A stretch of DNA of 7,215 bases, taken from contig JAGUXG010000107.1 of assembly GCA_020061965.1 (NCBI GenBank), positions 1 to 7,215 of the forward strand, read 5' to 3'. The DNA is from a bacterium. Its GTDB lineage: Bacteria; UBA9089; UBA9088; JAGUXG01. Positions 1-5,885 of the stretch are shown here, piece after piece; position 1 is the first letter of the stretch; every line of letters begins with the position of its first letter. The position numbers and the translations under genes are program-made. The notes under the pieces were generated by a model, which worked only from the letters and a program-made list of their open reading frames with translations, did no database searches and was not told the origin of the DNA.

Positions 1-579
1 GATAATCCGTCTAGACTTTCTGTCAAACTTAACAACCTTCAGCTTCAGCGTCTTTTTTAAGTATGAGTCTAAGTTTCTTACCCTCTCTATCCTTGTGTGC
101 GAAGCTGGAATAAAGCCTTCAATGCCCACATCAACAAGGAGACCCCCTTTTACCTGAGAGATTACCACTCCTTCAATCAGCGTTCCATCCTTAAAAGCCC
201 TTGCTATTCTATCAAGTGCATTTTTGAGGTCGCATCTCTTTTTTGAAAGGATCATATTTCCAAATTTATCATCCGTTGAAAGGATAATAACCTCTATCTC
301 TTCTCCTACTTTTACAACCTCTCCTGGGGATGTAAATGGCGATAAGGAAAGTTCATTTAATGGAATGATTCCTTCTTGCTTTCCTCCAACAGAGACAAGG
401 ACACTATCCCCTGTTATCTCAACAACTATTCCAGACAGAATACTTCCTTGTTTTATCTTTTTAAGGTGTTTTTCAAAGAGTGGTTCTAACCTTTCTTCCT
501 CTGGTTTCTTTGGGGTAAGGGTGGCAGTAGATATCTTCTGTTCCAAATCTTTTATAGCGCGGGCAATAACATCATCCAT
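1..579 (-). CDS. rpsA: 30S ribosomal protein S1 (RpsA-type), N-terminal part, cut by window edge
   Basis: The minus-strand frame from ATG at 577-579 is open to the left edge, giving 193 residues of a longer protein. Residues about 44-113 form one S1 (OB-fold RNA-binding) domain, with the typical SGIVVEI, GKQEGIIPLNEL and VKVGEEIEV segments. Residues about 131-193 form a second, with KGGLLVDVGIEGFIPAS, VRNLDSYL and a final VVKFDRKSRR stretch. The repeated-domain architecture and the VR-LD-YL segment are characteristic of ribosomal protein S1, which binds mRNA and helps load it on the 30S subunit. A charged, probably helical N-terminal stretch of about 40 residues precedes the first domain. The gene starts 10 bases after the folD stop, and no Shine-Dalgarno sequence is visible in the AT-only leader. 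This fits what is known of S1 genes in some bacteria, whose translation does not need one. Another multi-S1-domain protein is possible, because the C-terminal domains are not visible. Confidence 0.88.
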   Translation of the reverse strand, partial: MDDVIARAIKDLEQKISTATLTPKKPEEERLEPLFEKHLKKIKQGSILSGIVVEITGDSVLVSVGGKQEGIIPLNELSLSPFTSPGEVVKVGEEIEVIILSTDDKFGNMILSKKRCDLKNALDRIARAFKDGTLIEGVVISQVKGGLLVDVGIEGFIPASHTRIERVRNLDSYLKKTLKLKVVKFDRKSRRII

Positions 580-585
580 CTTATT

Positions 586-628
586 AAAATTAAAAATTAA
601 AAATTGTAGACAGTTTTTCATTTTTCAT
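586..628 (-). repeat. AT-rich intergenic-type repeat forming the folD 3' end and the S1 leader
   Basis: On the minus strand this segment starts with ATGAAAAATGAAAAACT and ends with iterated AATTTTTAATTTTTAATTTT. It encodes the extra C-terminal MKNEKL...FNF residues of FolD and its TAA stop, and continues into the spacer before the S1 ATG. The composition (only A/T in the last 20 bases) and the repeated ATTTTTA unit differ sharply from the neighbouring coding sequence. Similar AAAATGAAAAA / AATTTTTAATTTT elements are common intergenic repeats in many bacterial genomes; calling this one a copy is inference from its pattern. No second close copy lies in the window, although a related T/GATTTT-rich tract occurs at 3850-3885. 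Confidence 0.5.
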
Positions 629-1495
629 CTTTAATCTCCTTTTGGCTGAGGTTGTTGTGTTGACAAGAAGCATAGTGATGGTCATTGGACCAACGCCTCC
701 AGGAACAGGGGTTATAGCTCTACAAACTTCATTAACAGGAGCAAAATCAACATCGCCAACTATTCCTTCATTCATTCTATTGATTCCTACATCAATAACC
801 ACTGCCCCTTGTTTGACCATATCCTTTTTGACAAAACAAGGAATACCTATGGCAGCAACCAATATATCTGCCCTGCTTGTCACGCCTTTCAGGTTACTTG
901 TTTTTGAATGGCAGATAGTGACTGTGGCATTGGCAGAGAGTAAGAGCATGGCAATCGGCTTGCCAACAATATTTGACCTTCCTAAGACAACAGCTTCACT
1001 ACCTTCTATCTTAACCTGTGACCTCAAAAGCATCTCCATAATTCCAAAAGGTGTGCAAGGAAGAAAGAGCTCCTCTCTTTTCATCTCTGAATATGACTTT
1101 TCGCAAAAGAATCTGCCCACATTGTGATAGTGAAAGCCATCAACATCCTTATCTGGTGAGATAGCGGACAGCACCTTTTTTTCTTCTATCCCAGAAGGCA
1201 GAGGAAGCTGAACCAATATGCCATCAATATTGGGCTTTTTATTCAATTCATTTATCAGTTCCAAGAGTTCTCCCTCTTTTATCTTGGAAGATAAGGTGTG
1301 CTGCTCTGAATAGATGCCTATATTCTGGCAAGCAGAGGTCTTGTTTCTCACATAGACCTGCGAAGCAGGGTTTTCTCCAACAAGAATTGTCGCAAGCCCT
1401 GGTGTGATACCACTCCTTTTCAATCCCTCTATCTCTATCTTTAACTCGTCCTTTATCTCGGTAGCTATCTTCTTTCCATCAATTATCTCTGCCAT
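590..1495 (-). CDS. folD: FolD: bifunctional methylenetetrahydrofolate dehydrogenase / methenyltetrahydrofolate cyclohydrolase
   Basis: This 301-residue cytosolic enzyme interconverts 5,10-methylene-, 5,10-methenyl- and 10-formyl-tetrahydrofolate, supplying one-carbon units for purine and formyl-Met synthesis. Family motifs are intact: Y48-VRNK52 (catalytic Tyr/Lys), DGILVQLPLP at 91-100 (Gln96), DKDVDGFH at 115-122 (Asp119), the Rossmann signature GRSNIVGKP at 172-180, and the C-terminal PVPGGVGPMT signature. The start at 1493-1495 is chosen because AAGGAG (1500-1505) sits 4 bases upstream and MAEIIDGKKIA matches the family N-terminus. The frame is open for 25 more codons upstream, but these translate a dispersed repeat. 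The last 12 residues (MKNEKLSTIFNF) are not FolD-like. They are encoded by an AT-rich repeat that also supplies the stop codon. folD is followed 10 bases later by the S1 gene, so the two are probably co-transcribed. Confidence 0.96.
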   Translation of the reverse strand: MAEIIDGKKIATEIKDELKIEIEGLKRSGITPGLATILVGENPASQVYVRNKTSACQNIGIYSEQHTLSSKIKEGELLELINELNKKPNIDGILVQLPLPSGIEEKKVLSAISPDKDVDGFHYHNVGRFFCEKSYSEMKREELFLPCTPFGIMEMLLRSQVKIEGSEAVVLGRSNIVGKPIAMLLLSANATVTICHSKTSNLKGVTSRADILVAAIGIPCFVKKDMVKQGAVVIDVGINRMNEGIVGDVDFAPVNEVCRAITPVPGGVGPMTITMLLVNTTTSAKRRLKMKNEKLSTIFNF

Positions 1496-1507
1496 AATTC
1501 TCCTTAA

Positions 1508-1645
1508 TATACATAAAGCAACAGGTCTAGCGAAGATTTTTGTTGTAGGTTGAAGAAGCAGAAGAGACAAGATCCAAACCTACAACTTACAACATCCTAA
1601 ACTTACAACCTCACCCTCTTTGTATACCTGATTTACTTAGGTATA
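1508..1645. repeat. Dispersed inverted-repeat element, copy A (138 bp)
   Basis: This element is clearly related to copy B at 3904-4058. Shared blocks include AGCAACAGGT near the left end, TTTTTGTTGTAGGTT, a long identical stretch reading AACCTACAACTTACAACATC and onwards through CTAAACTTACAACCTCA, and a right end ending in GTATA. The ends are imperfect inverted repeats (TATACATAAAGCAACAGGT against the complement of ACCTGATTTACTTAGGTATA). Inside, GTTGTAGGTT pairs with AACCTACAAC, so RNA from either strand would fold. No open reading frame resembling a transposase is inside, which suggests a MITE-like non-autonomous element. It lies in the untranslated leader of folD, ending 3 bases above the AAGGAG. 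Confidence 0.75.
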
Positions 1646-1671
1646 ATATGATTTTATCAAGTGTTTGTAAA
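1643..1671 (-). promoter_or_regulatory. Predicted sigma-70-type promoter for folD (and S1)
   Basis: On the minus strand TTTACA (1666-1671) is followed after exactly 17 bases by TATTAT (1643-1648), one mismatch from TTGACA-like and one from TATAAT. Transcription would begin near 1636 and give a leader of about 140 bases that contains nearly all of dispersed repeat copy A before the folD ribosome binding site. The -10 hexamer overlaps the outer end of that repeat. The prediction rests on hexamers and spacing only; the region is AT-rich, so chance matches are possible. Confidence 0.45.
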
Positions 1672-1709
1672 GAAAAATTTTTAAGCATGTCCAACTGACA
1701 GCTGAACGC

Positions 1710-2600
1710 TTATTTATTTACCATTTCAGAGACCAAAACAAGCTCATATCCCTTCTCTTTGAGCTTCGGAATCTCTTCTTTTAAGAAAGCAGCGGTTGAT
1801 CTCTTGGTAATATGACCGATAGCAATTGCCTCCCCATTCTTTCTTGCCATTTGCAATAAAATGGAAAACTGCTTGGCCACATATTCCTGATCGTCCTTGT
1901 TGTCTAAAAAGACCTTTCTGATGCCTGTCCTAAGTCCCATCGCACTTGCTAATTTTGCCGCACAACTCTTTTCAGTAGTGACGCTGTCAACAAAATAAAG
2001 CCCTTTTTCCTTTATCTCAGAAAGTGTAGTCTCCATTGTTTTTTGGTCAGCAGTTGCCTTGCTACCCATATGGTTATTCACACCTGAAATATGTGGAATT
2101 GCCTCTATTGCGGCTCGGACATTCTCTCGTATCTCATCTTCTTTCATATTCACTAAGATTGTCCCTTTTAGTTTAGTCGGTTGATTTGCCTCCATAGGAA
2201 GGTGGAGCATCACCTCACCGTTATTCTTTTTGACAAGATTTGCTACATTTTTTGAACAAGAAAGAAATGGAAAGATAGAGACTGTAATTGGCCAACCAGC
2301 TTTTACTAATTCTAAAGCACCTTCTGAAAGTGGATACCCTCCATCATCAAGGATTATGGCAATTCTATTGCCTTTTCCAACCATTTTGAGAGGTGCAGGA
2401 GGCACAATTGCATCAGGAATCTTAACTACCTCAAGTTTCTGTTTTTCTTTAAGCTTTGGTCTAAATACTGGGATCTTAATCTCCCTGATAATCTCCTGAT
2501 AAGAGTTTATTACCCAAAATAGGCTGAGTAGCCATCCACCTATAATTATAAGAAACCCAAAAAAGAGCAGAAGCCAACCCTTATCCTTCTTCCTTCTCAT
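1710..2600 (-). CDS. Divergent polysaccharide deacetylase family protein (DUF610/YibQ-like), membrane-anchored
   Basis: This 296-residue protein has a basic N-terminus and one transmembrane helix (about residues 9-31), which fits a signal anchor placing the rest outside the inner membrane. A linker runs to about residue 76. The catalytic-type domain that follows carries the divergent NodB-like motifs of Pfam PF04748: RIAIILDDGG (79-88), EVMLHLPME (129-137), GVNNHMGSKAT (173-183), YFVDSVTT (202-209) and AIAIGH (258-263). Family members are thought to act on envelope polysaccharide or peptidoglycan, but no reaction is firmly established; the substrate here is unknown. The Asp pair D85/D86, H133, H177, D205 and H263 are candidate metal or catalytic residues. 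The ATG (2598-2600) overlaps the stop of the HD-GYP gene as TAATG, with GAAGAG 5 bases upstream, so translation is probably coupled. Confidence 0.9.
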   Translation of the reverse strand: MRRKKDKGWLLLFFGFLIIIGGWLLSLFWVINSYQEIIREIKIPVFRPKLKEKQKLEVVKIPDAIVPPAPLKMVGKGNRIAIILDDGGYPLSEGALELVKAGWPITVSIFPFLSCSKNVANLVKKNNGEVMLHLPMEANQPTKLKGTILVNMKEDEIRENVRAAIEAIPHISGVNNHMGSKATADQKTMETTLSEIKEKGLYFVDSVTTEKSCAAKLASAMGLRTGIRKVFLDNKDDQEYVAKQFSILLQMARKNGEAIAIGHITKRSTAAFLKEEIPKLKEKGYELVLVSEMVNK

Positions 2601-3820
2601 TATAACTCTTCAGCCTCTTCGTGTGCTTTTCTGGCTACAATAATAGTCAGGGCATGAATCACCTTTGGATCATGCTGTTTTCCACCATTCTTTTTTAACT
2701 CATCTAAAGCCACCTCAGCAGAAATCTTTCTTCTGTATGCCCTTTCTGAGGTCATGGCACAAAAGGCATCGCAAGCCGCAATTATCCTTGCTCCAAAAGG
2801 AATCTCATCCCCTTTCAGTTTATCAGGATACCCTGTGCCATTAAACCTTTCGTGGTGATTTCTTATGTATGAAAGTCCATTAGACAGAAAAGTCACTGGC
2901 GAGGCAATATATTCAGACCTTATGGCATGGCTCTTTATCAGCTCAAACTCCTCATCATTCAAGACATCAGGTTTATTAAACATAGACTCAGGAATCCCAA
3001 CCCTGCCCACATCATAGATAAGTGCACACCTCTCTATAAGCCCTACCTCTTTTTCCAGGAGACCAAACTCTCCAGCCACCTTTGCTGAAAGCTCTGCCAC
3101 CTTCTCTGAATGTCCGCGAACATAGGGATCCTGGGACTCCCTTACCTTAACCATAGCCGTCAACATTCTATAGTAGTTTTCCTCTAAGTTTTGAATAAGA
3201 AAATCACTCTCTTTGAACTCCTTGTGAAAGAAATTCTCTTTTAGTTTTAACTCATCCTGTAGCCTTCTTATAGCAAAATTAGCCCTTTTCTTTGCATCTT
3301 TATACAACCTTTCCTTCTCTTTTTGCGCCACAACAAGACCGCCTGTCGCCAGAGCCAATATAGTGCTTCGCAAGAGCAATATGCTCATAGCCTCAAAAGA
3401 ACTTGTCTCAGAATGTATTGGAGGGTCTATCAGCAAAAACCTCTCCAAGAAGACTGCCGCAATATAAGCAAAAAAGGATAGAATGAGTGTTTTGTATGTG
3501 GAAATATCAAGAAAGATGGCACAGGATATAGGCAGAAGATAGAGAAGATAAAGCTCACTCTTTATTCCACCCGTGTAAATAACTAGTAGGGTGATGATAA
3601 AAAGGTCTAAAAGGATAAGGGGGAAAGATAGGTCCTCTTTAGGTTTGATAAGACCAATCAAGAGGTTTGAGCCAAAAACTAAAAAGAATAGAATTAGCCA
3701 AAGACCAAGATATGGTCTTAAGATAGGAACAAAACATAGTCCTAAAACGAGGAGTGCAAAATAGAAGAACAGCCCTATCCACCGTATCTTTATAACCTTC
3801 CTTGTTTTATCTATCATCAT
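2600..3820 (-). CDS. Six-TM membrane protein with degenerate HD-GYP domain
   Basis: The protein has 406 residues. The N-terminal third is hydrophobic, with about six helices (roughly 11-30, 38-58, 66-84, 89-107, 109-130, 145-165), a membrane sensor-like module I cannot name. A charged, probably coiled-coil linker (about 167-215) follows, then an HD-GYP domain (about 225-395). Visible domain landmarks are DPYVRGHS (H237), KSHA (H298), RNHHERFNGTGYP (H322, H323; GTGYP 328-332) and AACDAFCAMTSERAYR (D351). HD-GYP proteins normally hydrolyse cyclic di-GMP with a di- or tri-iron centre. Here the signature HDIGK is YDVGR (Y269-D270), so the central metal-ligand His is missing and Lys is Arg; activity may be lost or changed. 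The start is ATG-ATG at 3815-3820, with no clear Shine-Dalgarno sequence. The stop overlaps the deacetylase start (TAATG), making a two-gene operon. Confidence 0.93.
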   Translation of the reverse strand: MMIDKTRKVIKIRWIGLFFYFALLVLGLCFVPILRPYLGLWLILFFLVFGSNLLIGLIKPKEDLSFPLILLDLFIITLLVIYTGGIKSELYLLYLLPISCAIFLDISTYKTLILSFFAYIAAVFLERFLLIDPPIHSETSSFEAMSILLLRSTILALATGGLVVAQKEKERLYKDAKKRANFAIRRLQDELKLKENFFHKEFKESDFLIQNLEENYYRMLTAMVKVRESQDPYVRGHSEKVAELSAKVAGEFGLLEKEVGLIERCALIYDVGRVGIPESMFNKPDVLNDEEFELIKSHAIRSEYIASPVTFLSNGLSYIRNHHERFNGTGYPDKLKGDEIPFGARIIAACDAFCAMTSERAYRRKISAEVALDELKKNGGKQHDPKVIHALTIIVARKAHEEAEEL

Positions 3821-3849
3821 AGTAAATGAAAATTATTGTTTAAGATTTA

Positions 3850-3885
3850 CCTTAATTTTGATCTTTTATCTTTGATTTTTGATTT
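3850..3885. repeat. Low-complexity GATTTTT/GATCTTT tract upstream of the HD-GYP gene
   Basis: The plus strand reads as iterated, slightly varied units of the form (C)TTTGATTTT: TTAATTTTGATC, TTTTATC, TTTGATTTTTGATTTAA. It lies in the leader of the HD-GYP gene and resembles the AT-rich repeat at 586-628 in style but not in exact sequence. No promoter hexamers stand out on the minus strand here, so where transcription of the HD-GYP/deacetylase operon starts is not evident. Confidence 0.4.
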
Positions 3886-3903
3886 AATGTGCGAAGATTT
3901 ATG

Positions 3904-4058
3904 TATACCCAAAAGCAACAGGTTTACCAAAAATTTTTGTTGTAGGTTATAAGTTGTAGGTTAAAGAAGTAGAACAGATAAGGCTCAAACCTACAACTTA
4001 CAACATCCTAAACTTACAACCTCAGGCTCTTTTTGTAAACCTGTGTTCCTTGAGTATA
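3904..4058. repeat. Dispersed inverted-repeat element, copy B (155 bp)
   Basis: This is the second copy of the element at 1508-1645. The left end TATACCCAAAAGCAACAGGT and the complement of the right end (TATACTCAAGGAACACAGGT) form an imperfect terminal inverted repeat that continues with TTTACC-AAAAA / TTTAC-AAAAA, about 30 bp in all. An internal inverted repeat (AAGTTGTAGGTT against AACCTACAACTT) encloses a loop of about 25 bases. Copy B is 17 bases longer than A, mainly because the GTTGTAGGTT unit is duplicated in tandem at 3939-3962. No coding sequence is present inside, so it is MITE-like. Its right end abuts the stop codon of the DUF1015 gene (4060-4062). Confidence 0.78.
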
Positions 4059-4059
4059 A

Positions 4060-5247
4060 CTATACTTTATGCATTACCACACCAGAGAAAGGCTTAGGAA
4101 AAAAATAGGTCGCCTTTCCTGGCATATAAAGAGATGCTAATGCTACATCCATCACGCTTTGGAATGATGTTGGCCTAAGCAAGAAACCACAAGCAAATTC
4201 ACCGCTTTCCACACGAGCAAAGACCTCTTTGGCATCCTTGGTATAAGCAACGTTCTTCTCTTCCTGCTCACCATCAAAGACAACATCATGGAGGACAGCC
4301 ACATCTACTCTTTTCAAGGGATCATCTGCAGATCTAATTTTTTCTTTCAGGGTTAATATGCAGGTTTCATCTTTGGTTACCATACCAAAGATACCAACGC
4401 CTTCTCTTTCTGAAAGAATATCAAGAAGATTATCTTTATTCACCTTCTCTCGGCAAAAGCCTTGAAATCTCTCCTCCTCTATTAGATTTTTAAGGAGCCT
4501 GTGTGCTGAAAGAATGATAGACCCTCCTCCCTCCTTTTCTAAAAGTATGGCCATCACACTCTTCTTTCCATTTTCTTTAGAAAAAGCAAGGGCTGTCTCA
4601 TATCTATGGTGTCCATCAGCAATGAATAACTGCCTCTTTTCAAAGACAGCAGAGAGCTTCTCTGTATCTTCTTTAATCTGCCATAGCCTACAGAATAGCC
4701 CAGAGCGATACTCAAACTGAATTTTAGGTTCTCCAGATGGAGTAAGCCATCTTTTAATCTCTTTTTCCTCATCAGAATAGATAAGGAATATGGGACAGAA
4801 GTTCATCTGAGTTTTTCTCAGCAACTCCAATTGGTCCTTTTTTGGCGTGGCAAGTGTCCTTTCATGAGGAAGAACCGCTTTTACAGAATATGGTTCAGCC
4901 TCAATAGAGGCAATAATACCTTCCATTGTCCCTTCTTTTTCATCCAACCTCCATTCCTGCTGATAGAGATAAAATGATGGAGTCTCCTCTTCTATCAGAA
5001 CACCTTCTCTCTCCCAGGCTTTCTTAAATTCCTTTGCCCGCGTATATCTATTATTCTCCTCTGTATCAGTAGGCTCATCCTTTCCAAGAATAAGCCTGAT
5101 TACATTATATGGGTCAGCCCGATAGAAAGCCTCCTGCTCTCTATCAGAGATTACATCATAAGGAGGGGCAACAACAGAAGAGATATCAACCTTCTCCTGA
5201 TTATAGAAAATGCCTCTAAACGGATGTATCTTTGTCCTTTTAATAAT
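4060..5247 (-). CDS. DUF1015 (COG4198) family protein, probable ATT start codon
   Basis: The full-length protein is 395 residues, the usual size for the family. The N-terminus has IHPFRGIFYN (7-16), VVAPPYDVIS (25-34) and DPYNVIRLILGKD (45-57). Later come VKAVLPHERT (122-131) and the hallmark FIADGHHRYETA (208-219). The DGHHR-type motif is shared in style with ParB/sulfiredoxin-fold proteins, including free-serine kinases such as archaeal SerK and SbnI. DUF1015 itself has no settled role, so a kinase-like function is only a suggestion. No ATG, GTG or TTG occurs in frame between the upstream TAA and codon 101 (TTG at 4945-4947), yet the first 100 codons are plainly family sequence. AGGAGG at 5255-5260 lies 7 bases before ATT at 5245-5247, so I place the start there; the second ATT (5242-5244) is the alternative. 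The stop TAG touches repeat copy B. Confidence 0.88.
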   Translation of the reverse strand: MIKRTKIHPFRGIFYNQEKVDISSVVAPPYDVISDREQEAFYRADPYNVIRLILGKDEPTDTEENNRYTRAKEFKKAWEREGVLIEEETPSFYLYQQEWRLDEKEGTMEGIIASIEAEPYSVKAVLPHERTLATPKKDQLELLRKTQMNFCPIFLIYSDEEKEIKRWLTPSGEPKIQFEYRSGLFCRLWQIKEDTEKLSAVFEKRQLFIADGHHRYETALAFSKENGKKSVMAILLEKEGGGSIILSAHRLLKNLIEEERFQGFCREKVNKDNLLDILSEREGVGIFGMVTKDETCILTLKEKIRSADDPLKRVDVAVLHDVVFDGEQEEKNVAYTKDAKEVFARVESGEFACGFLLRPTSFQSVMDVALASLYMPGKATYFFPKPFSGVVMHKV

Positions 5248-5254
5248 TAGTATT

Positions 5255-5260
5255 CCTCCT
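5255..5260 (-). promoter_or_regulatory. Perfect AGGAGG ribosome binding site that fixes the ATT start
   Basis: On the minus strand AGGAGG is followed by a 7-base spacer (AATACTA) and then ATT at 5245-5247. It is the strongest Shine-Dalgarno sequence in the window. No standard start codon lies within 60 bases downstream in any useful register, so the site argues for initiation at ATT rather than at the distant TTG. Confidence 0.75.
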
Positions 5261-5273
5261 AAATTTTTAGAAA

Positions 5274-5367
5274 AAAGGGGTTAAGGATTCTAAGATTCAA
5301 GGATTCAAGAGATTGCAATGTAAATAAATTTCACCTTCCCTTGCTAACTAGACCCCTTGACCCCTTT
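5274..5367. repeat. Hairpin-type repeat family 2, copy R1
   Basis: The ends are imperfect inverted repeats: AAAGGGGTTAAGGATTC at the left against AAAGGGGTCAAGGGGTC read from the right on the other strand. The left arm carries the iterated unit GATTCAAGGATTCAAG. The same layout recurs at 6057-6155 and 6275-6361: an arm with GGATTCAAG, a central AATTT/ATCTTTC-TTTCA(C/T) stretch, and an arm with CCTTGACCCC or CCTTGAATCC. It lies between secG and the DUF1015 gene, just above the AGGAGG, so it is probably transcribed in the DUF1015 leader. No ORF is inside. Confidence 0.6.
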
Positions 5368-5524
5368 ATTATTCTGTTTTTTCATTTCAAATTGTCACCA
5401 TAAACCTTTCTTCTAAAGATTTAATGTGTTGACTATAAGTGTATTTGGTAAGTTAAAGAGGAATGTGGGGATAAGCAAAAAATAGACTTATAATATAGAA
5501 ATTTCGTAACATTTTAATCATATA

Positions 5525-5544
5525 TTTTTGCTTGGAAGCAAAAA
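5525..5544. terminator. Palindromic hairpin just downstream of secG, possible terminator
   Basis: TTTTTGCT (5525-5532) and AGCAAAAA (5537-5544) can form an 8-bp stem with a 4-base loop. It sits 6 bases beyond the secG TGA, where a terminator would be expected. The stem is mostly A:T, and no separate U-run follows it on the minus strand, so it is not a classical intrinsic terminator. Confidence 0.35.
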
Positions 5545-5550
5545 ATATTT

Positions 5551-5847
5551 TCACTTTTGCTCTTTTGGCTGAGCAACCTGCGGTCTCTCTCCAACAGGCC
5601 TCCCTTTATGTTTTATAAGTGAGGCAGGACCAATTCTCACTAATAACAACGAGGTCAGCATAAATATTGCGGCTAATATAGCTGTAGCCTTAGTTAGCAC
5701 ATTTCCTCTTCTCGAGCCAAATATGGTCTCAACCGTTGCTCCACCAAAGGCAGCCGCAATTCCTCCGCCTCTTCCTGCTTGAAGGAGGATGATAAAGATA
5801 AGAAGAAATGCACTTACTGTCTGTAAAAATAGGATGATACCAAACAT
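5551..5847 (-). CDS. secG: SecG: preprotein translocase subunit
   Basis: This is a 98-residue inner-membrane protein, normal for SecG, which joins SecY and SecE and assists SecA-driven export. There are two hydrophobic helices (about 3-23 and 53-71). Between them lie the conserved LLQAGRGGG (21-29), AAFGGA (32-37), and FGSRRGNVLTKATAILA (43-59) segments, the core signature of the family. A short hydrophilic tail rich in Lys, Pro and Gln ends the protein. The start at 5845-5847 is chosen because MFGIILFLQ matches the normal SecG beginning, with the first helix starting at once. The frame stays open for 46 codons upstream, but that stretch contains a strong promoter and is unlike SecG. There is no Shine-Dalgarno sequence. 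The gene appears to be transcribed alone; neighbours are separated by repeat-filled gaps. Confidence 0.93.
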   Translation of the reverse strand: MFGIILFLQTVSAFLLIFIILLQAGRGGGIAAAFGGATVETIFGSRRGNVLTKATAILAAIFMLTSLLLVRIGPASLIKHKGRPVGERPQVAQPKEQK

Positions 5848-5855
5848 AATATGAT

Positions 5856-5885
5856 ATATTAAACGAAAATCGGTTCTCTTGTCAA
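5856..5885 (-). promoter_or_regulatory. Strong sigma-70-type promoter for secG, predicting a leaderless mRNA
   Basis: On the minus strand a perfect TTGACA (5880-5885) is followed after 18 bases by TAATAT (5856-5861). Only 8 bases separate the -10 element from the secG ATG, so transcription would begin within a few bases of the A of the start codon. The absence of a Shine-Dalgarno sequence agrees with this. It is the best promoter match in the window. Confidence 0.68.

Larger units (their letters stand above)
5248..5550. other. Gap between secG and the DUF1015 gene (303 bp), no gene seen
   Basis: The part nearest the DUF1015 gene holds repeat R1 and the AGGAGG. The part nearest secG holds a short palindrome. 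The middle (about 5370-5520) is AT-rich and contains no ORF with coding character on either strand; the longest minus-strand reading from an ATG is 19 codons. A weak minus-strand promoter candidate is GTGACA near 5390-5397 with an AATAAT-like element 18-19 bases on, but I would not rely on it. Confidence 0.5.

Noticed and set aside
1496..1570. A 25-codon N-terminal extension of folD
   Set aside because: It translates the dispersed repeat copy A, lies upstream of a good AAGGAG-ATG pair, and is absent from normal FolD N-termini.
1683..1709. CAGCTG-containing palindrome after the deacetylase stop as a terminator
   Set aside because: The pairing is only about 6 bp and no U-run follows on the minus strand.
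224..2499. Open frames on the plus strand across the S1, folD and deacetylase genes (224-634, 642-1127, 2230-2499)
   Set aside because: Each is antisense to a strongly supported gene, has no recognisable family sequence, and has low-complexity Ser/Thr/Pro-rich translations typical of shadow frames.
4060..4947. A short DUF1015 protein starting at the internal TTG
   Set aside because: It would lose the conserved first 100 residues, which are in the same open frame and preceded by a perfect ribosome binding site.
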